Shown piece by piece: positions 48,378-58,291 of a stretch of DNA of 64,000 nucleotides (its first letter is position 1; each line of letters begins with the position of its first letter). The notes below the pieces were generated by a model. It ran no database searches. It saw only the letters and a program-made list of their open reading frames with translations, and had not been told where the DNA came from. The translations under genes were made by a program, and so were the position numbers. Origin of the DNA: Methanobrevibacter sp. UBA412 (GTDB lineage: Archaea; Methanobacteriota; Methanobacteria; Methanobacteriales; Methanobacteriaceae); NCBI GenBank assembly GCA_002495685.1, contig DAGJ01000021.1, forward strand, positions 62,552 to 126,551. The letters run 5' to 3'.

Positions 48378-48609
48378 ATTATTACTCCTTAAATTTATTT
48401 TATTAAAATTTTATATTTAATTAGTTTTTCACTATTAAAAGAATGCCTAAAATTAAGACATAATTACATTTTAATTAGTATATCTATATAAAATTTAATT
48501 CTATATAAAACTAATATTTTTATTCTAATAATATGATTTTTAAAGTATATAATGTAAACGGTTTTATTTAAAAAAAATGTAAAAAAAGAATTAAAAGTAT
48601 GATAAATTA

Positions 48610-50211
48610 TTATTCGTCTTTTAACATGTCTTCTTTCTCTTTAACTGTTAATGATGAAACGATTTTTTCAGGTTTTCCAGTTTCTAAAACTTTTCCGCCT
48701 CTCATAAGAGTAGCACGATCACAAACATCTAATACGAAATCCATATCGTGGGATACTATTAAGAATGTTTGATCAAATTCATCTCTTGCTCGAAGAATAG
48801 AGTCAGTTACAATAACTCTTGTAATTGGATCCATAGTACCAGTTGGTTCATCTAAAATAATAATATTTGGCTCTTTAATAAGAACTTGTGCAAGTGCTAC
48901 ACGATGTTTTTCCCCTACACTTAATTCATCAGGATATTTTTCTAAAATATTTCCTGCAGTACTTTCATCAAATCCAACAGCAACAAGAACATGACTAGCT
49001 TTTATTTTTGCAAATTCTCCAGGTAAATCTAAACTTATAGCATCAGTTAAATTTCCAAGAATTGTTCTACTTGGATATAAGGAATATTCTTGGTGAAGTA
49101 ATCCAATATAAGGAGTCACTCTTCCCCGATTAAATTGACCTGCCTTAGTCATATCAATCCAATCATCTCCAAGTTTAATGTTAATTTCACCACTACTTGG
49201 ATCAGTTAAACCTAATATCATACGAGTAAGTGTTGTTTTTCCAGAACCACTTAATCCAACAATTCCAAATATTTCCCCATGGTTAACACTTAAATTAATG
49301 TTATCATCAGCTTTAACTACTCCTCTTTCAATAGAATAATAATATTTCTTAATATTTTTAATTTCTATTTCAGGACCACCATGTGCATGTTTTTCAACTT
49401 TTTTAGGTAAAGGAACAGTAGCTAAAAATTTATCAACAACTTCTTCAGGTTTTCCACATTCTTTAATTTCACCTTTTTCTAACCAAATAACTTTATCTGC
49501 TAAAGTATTAATTACTTCTGGCCAATGACTAGTAATAACCATAGTAATATTCTTATTTTTAATTTCTTTTTCAAGAGTATCATGTAAACGGTCAGCAGTT
49601 TGAGGATCTAATGTACCTGTAGGTTCATCAGCTAAAAATAAAGTTGGATTTTTCGCTAATTGTCTAGCTAAAACTACTCTTTGCTTTTCTCCTCCACTTA
49701 AATCACGAGCTACATGAGTTACACGGTGGCTCATTTGAACCATATCTAAGAGTTCTAAAGCTCTATAAATATTTTCTTCTAAATATTTACCTTCATCACC
49801 CATAGCTTTAAGAACATTATCGATTACAGTTTCTTCATCGTATAATGCGAAATTTCTTTGAAGCATTATAGCTATTCTTCTTTTAATAGCAGCAAATTCT
49901 AATCTTTCAGCATGCCAAAAGTCAATGGTTTTTTCTTCATATTCTCCACCACATGAACATTTTTTACCAATTTTAGAGGGTGCTTCAACATGCATACATT
50001 CTTTACACATTGCAACATGGAATATTATTTGACCTTCATCTGGTTCATATTCTTTTGTACCTCTTAACATACTGATTAAAACAGATTTTCCACTACCACT
50101 TCTACCTAATATTCCTAAAGTTTCTCCTTCATCAATTTCTAAGTTTATGTTTTTAAGAACGGGGACATCATTAAATGTTTTTCCTATGTTTTTAAATGTA
50201 ATAAAAGACAT
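48610..50211 (-). CDS. atwA: Methyl-CoM reductase activation ATPase, component A2
   Basis: Soluble twin-cassette ABC ATPase needed for ATP-dependent reductive activation of methyl-coenzyme M reductase. Two Walker A motifs ([11 protein letters not shown] near residue 33 and [11 protein letters not shown] near 315) and two signatures ([25 protein letters not shown]) are present. A four-Cys insertion in the first cassette (CKECMHV...CSCGG, near 68-85) is typical of A2. AGGTGA precedes the ATG by 4-5 nt. 533 aa is normal. Confidence 0.92.
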   Translation of the reverse strand: MSFITFKNIGKTFNDVPVLKNINLEIDEGETLGILGRSGSGKSVLISMLRGTKEYEPDEGQIIFHVAMCKECMHVEAPSKIGKKCSCGGEYEEKTIDFWHAERLEFAAIKRRIAIMLQRNFALYDEETVIDNVLKAMGDEGKYLEENIYRALELLDMVQMSHRVTHVARDLSGGEKQRVVLARQLAKNPTLFLADEPTGTLDPQTADRLHDTLEKEIKNKNITMVITSHWPEVINTLADKVIWLEKGEIKECGKPEEVVDKFLATVPLPKKVEKHAHGGPEIEIKNIKKYYYSIERGVVKADDNINLSVNHGEIFGIVGLSGSGKTTLTRMILGLTDPSSGEINIKLGDDWIDMTKAGQFNRGRVTPYIGLLHQEYSLYPSRTILGNLTDAISLDLPGEFAKIKASHVLVAVGFDESTAGNILEKYPDELSVGEKHRVALAQVLIKEPNIIILDEPTGTMDPITRVIVTDSILRARDEFDQTFLIVSHDMDFVLDVCDRATLMRGGKVLETGKPEKIVSSLTVKEKEDMLKDE

Positions 50212-50379
50212 TCGTTCACCTTTAATTTTTTTGTTCCTTTTTTTAATTTATTTTATAATGAATATTATTCCTTTTTTGATTAATAATCGTAAATTTATAA
50301 AATTCTTATATATTAGATTTTATATTTCTTATTTATAATATTTATTATCTTATTTTATAACAGATTTAATATTTTTAAT

Positions 50380-50679
50380 TTAATTAATACATCTTCCACT
50401 ACCATGCATAGGAGTTCCACATTTAGGGCATTTAGTATTTTTACAAGGTTCACCCTTAATTTTAGGGATTTCATATCCACATTTAGGACATTTACAAGAA
50501 GAAGGAGGAATTCCAATACCTCTACCTTCTCCTCCAAAAGATCTTCTTTTATTCAATGTATCATTTTTTAAGAGTATGATTTTATCAGATTTACATTCTG
50601 GACATTCAGTGTACTTTTTATTATTATTTTTCCATTCTAATCCACAATTTTGGCAATGGTAAACTTCATGTTCATCCAT
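50380..50679 (-). CDS. Small protein with two zinc ribbons
   Basis: Unknown role. The N-terminal ribbon ([10 protein letters not shown]...CPECKSD, residues 8-31) is nearly the same as the C-terminal ribbon of the DUF134 protein upstream. A Gly-rich linker ([16 protein letters not shown]) and a second four-Cys cluster (CKCPKCG...[10 protein letters not shown]) follow. The C-terminal part resembles small Mo/Fe-cofactor-associated ribbon proteins, but I cannot name it. Its short distance to the DUF134 gene suggests one unit. Confidence 0.65.
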   Translation of the reverse strand: MDEHEVYHCQNCGLEWKNNNKKYTECPECKSDKIILLKNDTLNKRRSFGGEGRGIGIPPSSCKCPKCGYEIPKIKGEPCKNTKCPKCGTPMHGSGRCIN

Positions 50680-50739
50680 TTTTTTACACGTCCTATTTTT
50701 TTTACCTTAATCTTTTAGAACATTATTTGAAATTTTTTT

Positions 50740-51135
50740 TTATTCCTCTATTAATAATTCAATATCTTTAGATTTGCAATCTGGACATTCAGTGTACTTT
50801 TTATTATTGTTGTTCCATTGAAATCCACATTTTTTGCAATGATAAGTATTTGGTTCGTTAATATTATCAGTTTCAATTATATTGATTTTTCTCCCTTCAA
50901 TTAAGGATTTAGCAATTTTTTTTCTAGCAGAATTCAGTATTCTATGGAAAGTTGACTGGGAGATGTTCATTAATTCTGCAGATTCTTTTTGATTAAAATT
51001 ATGGTAATCCTTTAATCTAATTGCTTCATATTCATCAGCTACCATTTTTATAGCTGGTAAATTATTATTGTTTTGATTGAAGCACCTTTGTTCAGGATTT
51101 TTACTTATTTGACGTTTGATTTTTGGTCTAACCAT
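50740..51135 (-). CDS. DUF134 helix-turn-helix protein with zinc ribbon
   Basis: Putative DNA-binding regulator. The N-terminus MVRPKIKRQIS is followed by MVADEYEAIRLKDYHNFNQKESAELMNISQSTFHRILNSARKKIA as HTH (about residues 30-75; key residues AELM, QSTFHR). A C-terminal ribbon has YHCKKCGFQW...CPDCKSKD. Start at ATG 51135, the usual DUF134 N-terminus; TTG 51144 is the longer alternative. Probably cotranscribed with, and perhaps regulating, the two-ribbon gene downstream. Confidence 0.78.
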   Translation of the reverse strand: MVRPKIKRQISKNPEQRCFNQNNNNLPAIKMVADEYEAIRLKDYHNFNQKESAELMNISQSTFHRILNSARKKIAKSLIEGRKINIIETDNINEPNTYHCKKCGFQWNNNNKKYTECPDCKSKDIELLIEE

Positions 51136-51237
51136 AATTTTCAACCTTTATAATATAATTTTTTATTATATATTATGAATATATATTCATAACACCTTTA
51201 TAAAACTTACTATAAACATAAATAAAAACAGAAAAAA

Positions 51238-51966
51238 TTACAAAGATGATAAATCAAAATCTAATTTACCATTCATACAAGCCCTAGCTAAAGAAACACC
51301 ATCAGCACCAGCACTAACCATATCCTCAGCACGCTCAAGTGAATTAATAGAATTATTACCAATCAAACAAATATCAGTTTCACCTGAAATTCTACGAATC
51401 AAATCCAAATCAGCATTAGCAACACCAGGATTCATAGCATCCACATGAAGAAAATCAGCACCAGATTCATCAACCAATTTAGCAATACTCAAAGTATCAA
51501 CACCATTAACATTAGCACGAATCTTAACAGAAACCTTAGAACTAGCATTATCAACAACACTAACAATATAATCTGATAAATCAGAACGTTTTAACATACT
51601 TTGCCCACAACCAATACTAGTTAACTCTTTTTGTCTACAATGACAATTAATCTCAACAATATCAACAGAATCTAATTCACTAACTTTAATAACATTCTCA
51701 GGATTAACAGAACGAACATTACAAGAAATTAAAACATCAGAATTTTCACGAATCAACTCAGATTCATCTTTAATAAAAGAAAAAACATTAGACATTTCTA
51801 AATCAAACTCTTTCCTACCTCTAGAAATAATTTTTTTACCAGCATCAATAGAAGATTCATCAATATTAAAACCTCCTAAAGTAGCAACATTAAATCCATA
51901 AGGAATTAACTTTAATAAAAAATTTCCATCACTTATTCCAGCCATAGGAGCTATCACTTTTATCAT
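51238..51966 (-). CDS. MJ0144-type dihydrouridine-synthase-like TIM-barrel protein
   Basis: Flavin-type (beta/alpha)8 barrel related to tRNA-dihydrouridine synthases but short (242 aa). VIAPMAGISDGNF at the N-terminus, VEINCHCRQKELTSIGCGQ near 106 and the phosphate-binding end LIGNNSINSLERAEDMVSAGADGVSLARACM are seen. The substrate is unclear; the family in methanogens is often near coenzyme genes. Separate from arfA by about 150 nt. Confidence 0.75.
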   Translation of the reverse strand: MIKVIAPMAGISDGNFLLKLIPYGFNVATLGGFNIDESSIDAGKKIISRGRKEFDLEMSNVFSFIKDESELIRENSDVLISCNVRSVNPENVIKVSELDSVDIVEINCHCRQKELTSIGCGQSMLKRSDLSDYIVSVVDNASSKVSVKIRANVNGVDTLSIAKLVDESGADFLHVDAMNPGVANADLDLIRRISGETDICLIGNNSINSLERAEDMVSAGADGVSLARACMNGKLDFDLSSL

Positions 51967-52120
51967 AAAAAATCAATCTCTCATTTATAAAAAAATAATT
52001 TAAAAAAAAGGAAAATTCAATAAAAACTTAATAAAAAAAGAATAATTAAAAAAAAATGGATGGTTTTTAATATACGGAATTTCTTTTTTTATAGGTGAAA
52101 TACATTAAATTTAAATAAAT

Positions 52121-52888
52121 TTAATCTTTATATTCTTTTTCAACAATGTCAATCCATTTCTCATTGTTGCATTCACGAATATTTTCTAAACCAATATCCG
52201 CCATATAAGCAGCATCTTCAGCATTATTACCTTTTCCAATACCTGCTTTTAAACCAATACCGATCTCATCATATAATTCTTTTAAAGTTTCTTCAATTTC
52301 CTCAGCACTCATACCATTACATGGGCACATAAAGTTATCTCCACCAATAAAGAACACTAAACCGCCTTTTTTAATTAACTTACTCATTAAATAATGCTGT
52401 GCCTTATTAACCATAAAACTAGTATCAAAAGCAGACTCAATATCAGTTAAAGTTTCAGTCACACTATTAATATCCACATGGGCAACTTGAACATAATTTT
52501 CACTATTTTCAGCTAAAGAATCAACAGCTAAAATTTCCTTTCTTTCTTTTTGTTGAGCTCCACCTTTATTCTGTAAAGCAATTGTTGCTAATTTTTGAGC
52601 TTCATGAGGTGTTTCAGCAGCACCCACACCCATACTTATTGTAATTGGGTATCTATTACGAATAGATCTTTGAATTCTTAAATGATCTTCAGTATCTAAA
52701 CCATTAGTAATGGCTAGCATATTATCAAATCTAGTAAAGAACACTAAACCTTTCTTCATAGCAAATTGTCTTTGCACATCAGCAAATAATTCAGATTGTA
52801 AAATTTGAAGGTCAGATTCATTACGTGGGCGAGGAGTAACTGTCCAAGGACCATAGTTATCAATTTGTATCAATGTCATTTGTATCAT
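52121..52888 (-). CDS. arfA: GTP cyclohydrolase III
   Basis: Forms 2-amino-5-formylamino-6-ribosylaminopyrimidinone phosphate from GTP for archaeal riboflavin and F420 synthesis. The N-terminus [38 protein letters not shown] near 45, [18 protein letters not shown] near 95 and [15 protein letters not shown] near 185 follow Methanocaldococcus ArfA closely. Two palm-like cyclase domains fit the family. AGGTGA is about 7 nt before ATG 52888. Confidence 0.92.
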   Translation of the reverse strand: MIQMTLIQIDNYGPWTVTPRPRNESDLQILQSELFADVQRQFAMKKGLVFFTRFDNMLAITNGLDTEDHLRIQRSIRNRYPITISMGVGAAETPHEAQKLATIALQNKGGAQQKERKEILAVDSLAENSENYVQVAHVDINSVTETLTDIESAFDTSFMVNKAQHYLMSKLIKKGGLVFFIGGDNFMCPCNGMSAEEIEETLKELYDEIGIGLKAGIGKGNNAEDAAYMADIGLENIRECNNEKWIDIVEKEYKD

Positions 52889-53003
52889 ATAATTTCACCT
52901 ATATTATTAATATATAGATTTTAACTAAATAGTATAAAAACTTTTCATTATATTTTAAATAAATTTAAAAAAAAATTTAAGTCTTTTTAAAGAAATTAAA
53001 AAA

Positions 53004-53909
53004 TCAAATCTTTTTTAAACAATTTTTAGCTAAATTTTTTTTATCTTCCATAGTTTTCATAATAGTATTAGTCACTGTTACTTCTGGAATAATCTTTCCA
53101 ATTTCACTCTTTAAATTCTCATCTTTTAAATCAATAACCATCTTATTAAGAAAACTTTTATAAATAGATGCAATACCATAAGAACTAGTTTCATAACCTA
53201 AAGCATTCATAAACTTATTTGCAGGACCACTAACCGCAGAACCACCAACAATAGGAGAAACCCCAACAACATAAGTACTTTTCAAAGCATCTATAACTCC
53301 ATCTAACTTTAAAATAGGTAAAATACTAGTAATAGGATTAGATGGGCCTATAATCACAATATCTGAATTCTGTATAGTATTAATAATTTCAGGAGCAGGT
53401 TTAACATTACTATAAATCACATCTAAAACTTCAGGTTTCATCTGCTCTTTAATTAAAAAATCATGAAATTCCATTTCACCTTTATCAGTTAAAATTTTTA
53501 TTTCAGAATCTTCATCACTCATAGGATAAACTTTAGATTTAATATTTAAACCTTTTCTTTGAATATCAACAGCTTCAGTTAAACTATAATCTTTTAATAA
53601 TAATGTTTTTTGAATTTTAGTACTCCGATCTTTATCCCCAATTCTCAATAACTCAGGAGAACCTATTTCACTAAGACGTTCATTAGTTATAAAAGTATCA
53701 TCCTTAATCCCATACCACAAATCTTCATTAATAATATCTGAAAGCGTATAAAGCACAGTATCAATATCTGCAGAAACATAAACTCCAGAAAAATAATCAT
53801 TTTCAACAGTATTAACAATTATATTAATATCCTCAGCATCAACAATATTTTTCAAACCTTGAATTAATTTTGGAGTTCCTGTACCTCCAGAAAGTATAGT
53901 AATTATCAT
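53004..53909 (-). CDS. cofD: 2-phospho-L-lactate transferase (F420 synthesis)
   Basis: Joins the lactyl phosphate group to Fo to make F420-0. [15 protein letters not shown] is at the N-terminus, [13 protein letters not shown] near 46, [15 protein letters not shown] near 190 and [21 protein letters not shown] near 217. The length of 301 aa is normal. It is in a minus-strand set with arfA downstream, and a zinc-ribbon protein, a DAPG-hydrolase-like protein and cofE upstream. Confidence 0.93.
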   Translation of the reverse strand: MIITILSGGTGTPKLIQGLKNIVDAEDINIIVNTVENDYFSGVYVSADIDTVLYTLSDIINEDLWYGIKDDTFITNERLSEIGSPELLRIGDKDRSTKIQKTLLLKDYSLTEAVDIQRKGLNIKSKVYPMSDEDSEIKILTDKGEMEFHDFLIKEQMKPEVLDVIYSNVKPAPEIINTIQNSDIVIIGPSNPITSILPILKLDGVIDALKSTYVVGVSPIVGGSAVSGPANKFMNALGYETSSYGIASIYKSFLNKMVIDLKDENLKSEIGKIIPEVTVTNTIMKTMEDKKNLAKNCLKKI

Positions 53910-53948
53910 TTAAATAGCCTCTATAAAAAAAATAGTAAATATTTTTTT

Positions 53949-54419
53949 TTATTTAATATTTATAGTTTCAATCGCATTAACAGATTCTTCTCCACATTGA
54001 GGACATGGATGTAAATCATCAATTAAAAGAGCCATTTGATTATCACAATTAGGACAATTATTTTCTAATAAAATTTTTCTTCTATGTTGGAAACTTGTTT
54101 TATTAAAATCAAAAGTTAAAATCTTATTAAATTTTAAATCATTACCTATAAGATCAGGTATTAAATTATAAATTTCTTTTTCATTTAAATTAGTGTTATT
54201 AATTTCTGGAACATAAGTTTTAATAAAATTATCACAATTTTTACAGTATCCAACATATAGATATCCTGCTAATTCAGAATTATCCATTTTCTTAGAAGTC
54301 TTCATAGTTAAACTTTCTTCAACTATTTCATCTTTATCTTCATTTAAATAAAAAATCAATGATTTATCAGTAAATTTAAAACCACAATTTTCACATTCAT
54401 ATTTAACAATAGAACCCAT
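53949..54419 (-). CDS. Multi-zinc-ribbon protein of unknown function
   Basis: Not recognised. Four CxxC pairs are visible: CENCGF near residue 9, CKNCDN near 59, CPNCDN near 121 and CPQCGE near 141, suggesting two zinc sites formed across the chain. The middle is mixed alpha/beta (NLIPDLIGNDLKFNKILTF). It lies 6 nt downstream of the DAPG-hydrolase-like gene, so they are almost certainly cotranscribed, and 39 nt upstream of cofD. Confidence 0.65.
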   Translation of the reverse strand: MGSIVKYECENCGFKFTDKSLIFYLNEDKDEIVEESLTMKTSKKMDNSELAGYLYVGYCKNCDNFIKTYVPEINNTNLNEKEIYNLIPDLIGNDLKFNKILTFDFNKTSFQHRRKILLENNCPNCDNQMALLIDDLHPCPQCGEESVNAIETINIK

Positions 54420-54424
54420 TCTAG

Positions 54425-55180
54425 TTATTCTCCAATATCTATTTTATAGAATTTTTCTCGGTATGTATCATATAATGGAGGTAAAATCTCATTAAGTCTA
54501 GTATATTCTATAAAATAATGTTTACTTATTAAATAAGCAGTATCCTCATTAAGTAATCTTCTTTTTATTAATCTTGGAATATTATCTCCAATCCAAAAAC
54601 GACTAATAATTTGAATACCTTCATCTTTCTCCTTAATTACATGAACCATTTTACTATGGCCAATTACTCCACCAATAGTACCTATGGTTGCACAAAAAAC
54701 AGTACCAATATTATTATCTTTAAATAATGTTTTATCAAATCCAAATATCCATGGATTTTGAAATTTAATAGCTAATGTCACATTACCTTTACCAAAATCT
54801 TCTGTAACATGATGAGTGCATGGTTCAAAACCGTGAAATTTTCCTTTATATAATTTATCATCTAAATTAATAATACTTGAATGGTAACCAGGATACCATA
54901 ATCTGTAATATGTACTACTTTGTGAGTACCACCAAAACCACCATTCAATCATATCAACTGTAAGATTCGGAAAGTTTAAGGTCATTGAAAGTAGATAAGT
55001 ACCATCATCTAAGCATTTATAACCAGTTTCATTTTGAACATCTTCATTCAAAATTAATTGATTAATATTACTCTTAGATATTGTAGTGATATCTGAAGCT
55101 TTATTAATCTTTTGTCTAATTTCTTTACTTAACTTAGGTAATGGGATTTCAAACATTTGATCAATTACATTCTCAACCAT
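54425..55180 (-). CDS. DAPG hydrolase (PhlG)-like protein
   Basis: Resembles the family of 2,4-diacetylphloroglucinol and phloretin hydrolases, Zn enzymes that cut a C-C bond next to a carbonyl. The IEWWFWWYSQ segment (near residue 78) and RLWYPGYHSS (His100) fit. A possible Glu127 lies in HHVTEDFG, and KHYFIEYT gives His221-x3-Glu225, the same H-x3-E as in PhlG. No methanogen substrate is known to me. The start at ATG 55180 follows GATGAG. It sits between cofE and the zinc-ribbon protein. Confidence 0.6.
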   Translation of the reverse strand: MVENVIDQMFEIPLPKLSKEIRQKINKASDITTISKSNINQLILNEDVQNETGYKCLDDGTYLLSMTLNFPNLTVDMIEWWFWWYSQSSTYYRLWYPGYHSSIINLDDKLYKGKFHGFEPCTHHVTEDFGKGNVTLAIKFQNPWIFGFDKTLFKDNNIGTVFCATIGTIGGVIGHSKMVHVIKEKDEGIQIISRFWIGDNIPRLIKRRLLNEDTAYLISKHYFIEYTRLNEILPPLYDTYREKFYKIDIGE

Positions 55181-55208
55181 AAACTCATCTTCTTAAAAAT
55201 TTTATTCT

Positions 55209-55973
55209 TTATTTTCTAAATACATCATATTGTTTAGGTAATAATAAAGGATTAATATTACTGTCCTTATTTCTTAATAAATTAAAACCAGTAAATCCAC
55301 GAACAATAACAACAGGTAAACCTTCATCAGCTTGCCCTTGGATTAATGATGCAGCTGCAGCTAATTCATCAGCTGTTGCAATTTCAGAAGATTTCAATTC
55401 TCTACCATATAAATCTTTTTCACCTTTTCGTTTCCAAAGAGGATTAATACCAGAACAACCTATAGCAGTTCCAATAGCACCAACACGGAAGGCTCTACCT
55501 TGAGTATCAGTAATAATAACAGCTAATTCTTTACCAGTAACATCTTCTAAGGCTTCTCTTAAATCTCTAGCAGACTTATCAGCATTTTTAGGCATTGGTG
55601 TAGCTAAACCTTCATCAACATTTGATTCATCAATTCCAGAATTAGCACACACAAAACCATCCTTAGTCTCAGTTATAATAAAATCAGGACCAACCGCTAC
55701 AACTTCTCTTGACTCTTGAATAATTGCTTCAACTAATTTAGAATCTTTTTGAGTTTTTTTAGCTATAATAATAGCATCATCAGATGGTAAAATATCTCCT
55801 AAATTTATAATATTACCCTCTGCCTTAGAAACCATAGTTTCAGCAATTAACAAAATATCACTATCTTCAAGTTCAATATTTTGTTCTTCTAAAGCTTTTA
55901 AAATTAATTTAGTTATATTATCCCCTTTTTTTACTAAAGGAATTCCTTCAAGTCCAATTAATTCGAGTGTCAT
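55209..55973 (-). CDS. cofE: Coenzyme F420-0:L-glutamate ligase
   Basis: Adds the gamma-linked glutamates to F420-0. [17 protein letters not shown] is at the N-terminus, [15 protein letters not shown] near 47, [17 protein letters not shown] near 108, [22 protein letters not shown] near 158 and [26 protein letters not shown] near 203. 254 aa is normal. No ribosome site precedes the ATG, and a TATA-like box lies about 26 nt upstream, so the mRNA may be leaderless. Confidence 0.93.
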   Translation of the reverse strand: MTLELIGLEGIPLVKKGDNITKLILKALEEQNIELEDSDILLIAETMVSKAEGNIINLGDILPSDDAIIIAKKTQKDSKLVEAIIQESREVVAVGPDFIITETKDGFVCANSGIDESNVDEGLATPMPKNADKSARDLREALEDVTGKELAVIITDTQGRAFRVGAIGTAIGCSGINPLWKRKGEKDLYGRELKSSEIATADELAAAASLIQGQADEGLPVVIVRGFTGFNLLRNKDSNINPLLLPKQYDVFRK

Positions 55974-55994
55974 GTTAATAAAATAATGTTTAAT

Positions 55995-56004
55995 AATATA
56001 AAAA
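55995..56004 (-). promoter_or_regulatory. TATA box for the cofE cluster, placed for a leaderless start
   Basis: TTTTTATATT on the minus strand has its centre about 26 nt before the cofE ATG, the normal distance from TATA box to transcription start in archaea. Together with the lack of a ribosome site this suggests that transcription begins at or next to the ATG. Confidence 0.4.
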
Positions 56005-56124
56005 TTTATTGTTTTATGAAAAAATTACATTTAAAAAGCTTAAAATTTAATTTAAAAAATAAAAAAATAAGTAAAAAATAAATAAATAAAAAAAATAGAA
56101 AAAAAATAAAAATTCTTATTAAAA

Positions 56125-56751
56125 TTATGGAGTTAAAACAGAAATATCCCATTTTCCATCATACACACTAGCTGCAGATGTTACGGGTTTTTCAAATTCT
56201 TCAAATGCTCCACCATCAAATATTAGTTGAGCCGCTTCATCAGCATTTTCAGCACTGAATTTAACAATTTCAGGATTATTGCATTCATATGTAGATATAA
56301 ATACAGCTTCACCAAAACCTACTTTTTCAACTAATAATTTCTCATCAGTAACAATTCCAACATAACACTCATAATCATTTTCACTACATGCACAATTAAT
56401 TACAGCAGCAATTCTAGGAGTATTATAATCATCTTTCTCATAATCCATAGTTAACAGAGAGTAACCTAAAGCATCTTTAATACTCATTCCTAAACTAATT
56501 TTATCTGCAATAACATCAGTATGTGAACCATTAGAAACTATTGCAGTATCACCAACAATTTTAATACAATTATATGCAATATAAGTATTTTTAAATATAT
56601 CGGTTTCAAAACCTTCTTTTGGAATTATTGCAGCTTCATCTTCACCTTTTTTAGCTTGTCTATTTGGAAAAGATCTACTAGAAACTCTATAAGCTACAAA
56701 AGGTTTACCATCTGTACTCATACCTACAGATAAAATTCTACCTAAATACAT
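56125..56751 (-). CDS. purO: IMP cyclohydrolase, archaeal PurO type
   Basis: Last step of purine synthesis, closing FAICAR to [32 protein letters not shown] at the N-terminus (seen as [18 protein letters not shown] then [10 protein letters not shown]), [10 protein letters not shown] near 57, SNGSHTDVI near 75 and [19 protein letters not shown] near 117 match PurO. 208 aa is normal. In Methanothermobacter I recall this gene (MTH1020) near cofD (MTH1018), so the order is partly kept. Confidence 0.9.
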   Translation of the reverse strand: MYLGRILSVGMSTDGKPFVAYRVSSRSFPNRQAKKGEDEAAIIPKEGFETDIFKNTYIAYNCIKIVGDTAIVSNGSHTDVIADKISLGMSIKDALGYSLLTMDYEKDDYNTPRIAAVINCACSENDYECYVGIVTDEKLLVEKVGFGEAVFISTYECNNPEIVKFSAENADEAAQLIFDGGAFEEFEKPVTSAASVYDGKWDISVLTP

Positions 56752-56794
56752 TTTTTATCAACCTCAAAAAAAAATATTATAAAAAAAAATTTAT

Positions 56795-57205
56795 TTAACC
56801 CGTTTCAGGGCTACGAACTGCCTTATTAGGATCCATACCCGATGGTATCTTAATCGTAATCGATTTATCTTGAGGGTTAATATCTATTCTACCCTGATCC
56901 ATAACTTGAGCTTGAACACCAATAGCATTATCCTTAATTTGGTCAGACATATCAATACCATTAACAGTAACTTTTTGCAAACCAGCTACAGGAATCATAT
57001 AATATTCATTATTCCCTGAACTATCAGTTATATTTGGTTTACCTGTACCTCCGTTGTCTTGATGGCTCACATCAGCAGCACCAAAACTACTAGTTACAAC
57101 TATAAAAATTAATAAAGTAAATAAAATGTCTATAAATGGCACTAATTTGATTTCAGGCTCATCATTTTTAAGTTTTTCTTTATGTTTCTTAATATCAATT
57201 GCCAT
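56795..57205 (-). CDS. ExbD/TolR-family protein
   Basis: Small inner subunit of a proton-driven ExbB-ExbD type motor. One N-terminal membrane helix (LVPFIDILFTLLIFIVVTSSF, about residues 21-41) carries the conserved Asp26. A soluble outside domain has VTVNGIDM and SITIKIPSGMDPNKAV. GAGGA precedes the ATG. It follows exbB by 87 nt. 136 aa is the normal length. Confidence 0.82.
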   Translation of the reverse strand: MAIDIKKHKEKLKNDEPEIKLVPFIDILFTLLIFIVVTSSFGAADVSHQDNGGTGKPNITDSSGNNEYYMIPVAGLQKVTVNGIDMSDQIKDNAIGVQAQVMDQGRIDINPQDKSITIKIPSGMDPNKAVRSPETG

Positions 57206-57291
57206 TTTATTTTCCTCATATACATAAAAAAATTTGAAAAACTAAAAAGAATTGAAAATAAATTCTCCCAAGCTTTTAAAATTTCATAAAT

Positions 57292-58131
57292 TCATTGTTT
57301 AAGTTTACTTTCAGTTATTTCAGATTTAACATCACATTTTTCCAAAATAATATTACTAATACTTTTTTCTAGCATACTAGGTTTAAATGAAATTTGGACA
57401 TTAGAATAAGGTTCTGAAATTTCTCTAACACTAACAATACCTTCAGCTTCTTGTAAAGCTTCAATAACACAAGGCATTTTTTCATAAACCCTAATTTTAA
57501 CTACAGCATAACTCCAATTAGTCATTTTAGTAGCTAATTCAATTTTATCCATTTCTTCATCAATCAAACCTTTAATATAAGTATTTATTGGTATTAAAAG
57601 AATAGCTACAGCTAATCCTGCAATAGTTGTAATTAATGCAACATAGATTCCCTGAGCCATAGTAGTACTACTAACATTTACACCTAAACTTTTAAAAGTC
57701 ATCCAAATACCTAAAACTGTACCAATCAATCCTAAAAAAGGAGCAATTTCAATAATAGTTTTAAGAGTACTAAGATTCTTAGTCATTTTACTAACTTCAA
57801 CAATAAAAATCTGTTCCATACTTTCTTCGACTTCGGTTTTATTTTTATAACCGATTTTTAAAGCTTCGGATATAATTCTAGATACTGGATTCTTGTAATG
57901 GCTAATATTTTTAAGAGCTTCAATAGCTCCACCTTTTTCCATAGAAACAGTTACAGTACCCATAATTTCAGTAGCATCAACTTTACTAATACGTCTTAAA
58001 TAGAATACTTTCTGTAATGAAATTAATAAACCCCAAATACCTAAAAAAGTAATAATGTAGGTAATAATTCCACCATCTTGAAACATTTCAATAATACCAT
58101 TAATACCGCCAGTTAATGCTTCAATCAACAT
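57292..58131 (-). CDS. MotA/TolQ/ExbB-family proton channel with C-terminal extension
   Basis: Three membrane helices: IITYIITFLGIWGLLISLQ near residue 22, IEIAPFLGLIGTVLGIWMTF near 128 (the conserved GLxGTVxG core) and GIYVALITTIAGLAVAILLI near 163. After a usual cytoplasmic end, residues about 208-279 form an added alpha/beta domain (VVKIRVYEKMPCVIEALQEAEGI). GAGG is close before the ATG. With exbD it should form a proton-driven motor; the load is unknown in an archaeon without an outer membrane. Confidence 0.83.
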   Translation of the reverse strand: MLIEALTGGINGIIEMFQDGGIITYIITFLGIWGLLISLQKVFYLRRISKVDATEIMGTVTVSMEKGGAIEALKNISHYKNPVSRIISEALKIGYKNKTEVEESMEQIFIVEVSKMTKNLSTLKTIIEIAPFLGLIGTVLGIWMTFKSLGVNVSSTTMAQGIYVALITTIAGLAVAILLIPINTYIKGLIDEEMDKIELATKMTNWSYAVVKIRVYEKMPCVIEALQEAEGIVSVREISEPYSNVQISFKPSMLEKSISNIILEKCDVKSEITESKLKQ

Positions 58132-58291
58132 GTTTTCCTCTTTAATTATTTTATAAAATTATGTATAAAAATTATTAAATAATATAATAAAAAATATTCA
58201 CTTAATAATAACTGTAGTTTTATTTAAAGTAATATATATTTATTTTTAAAAAAATTAAAAAAAAGTAAAAGAAAAATTTTAAAAAAATTAA

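Noticed and set aside
37505..48460. ATGCCTAA-type motif in spacers near 37512 (reverse), 43561 and 48445, upstream of top6B, the histone and marker 9
   Set aside because: By base composition about two such 8-mers are expected by chance in the window, and orientation relative to genes varies.
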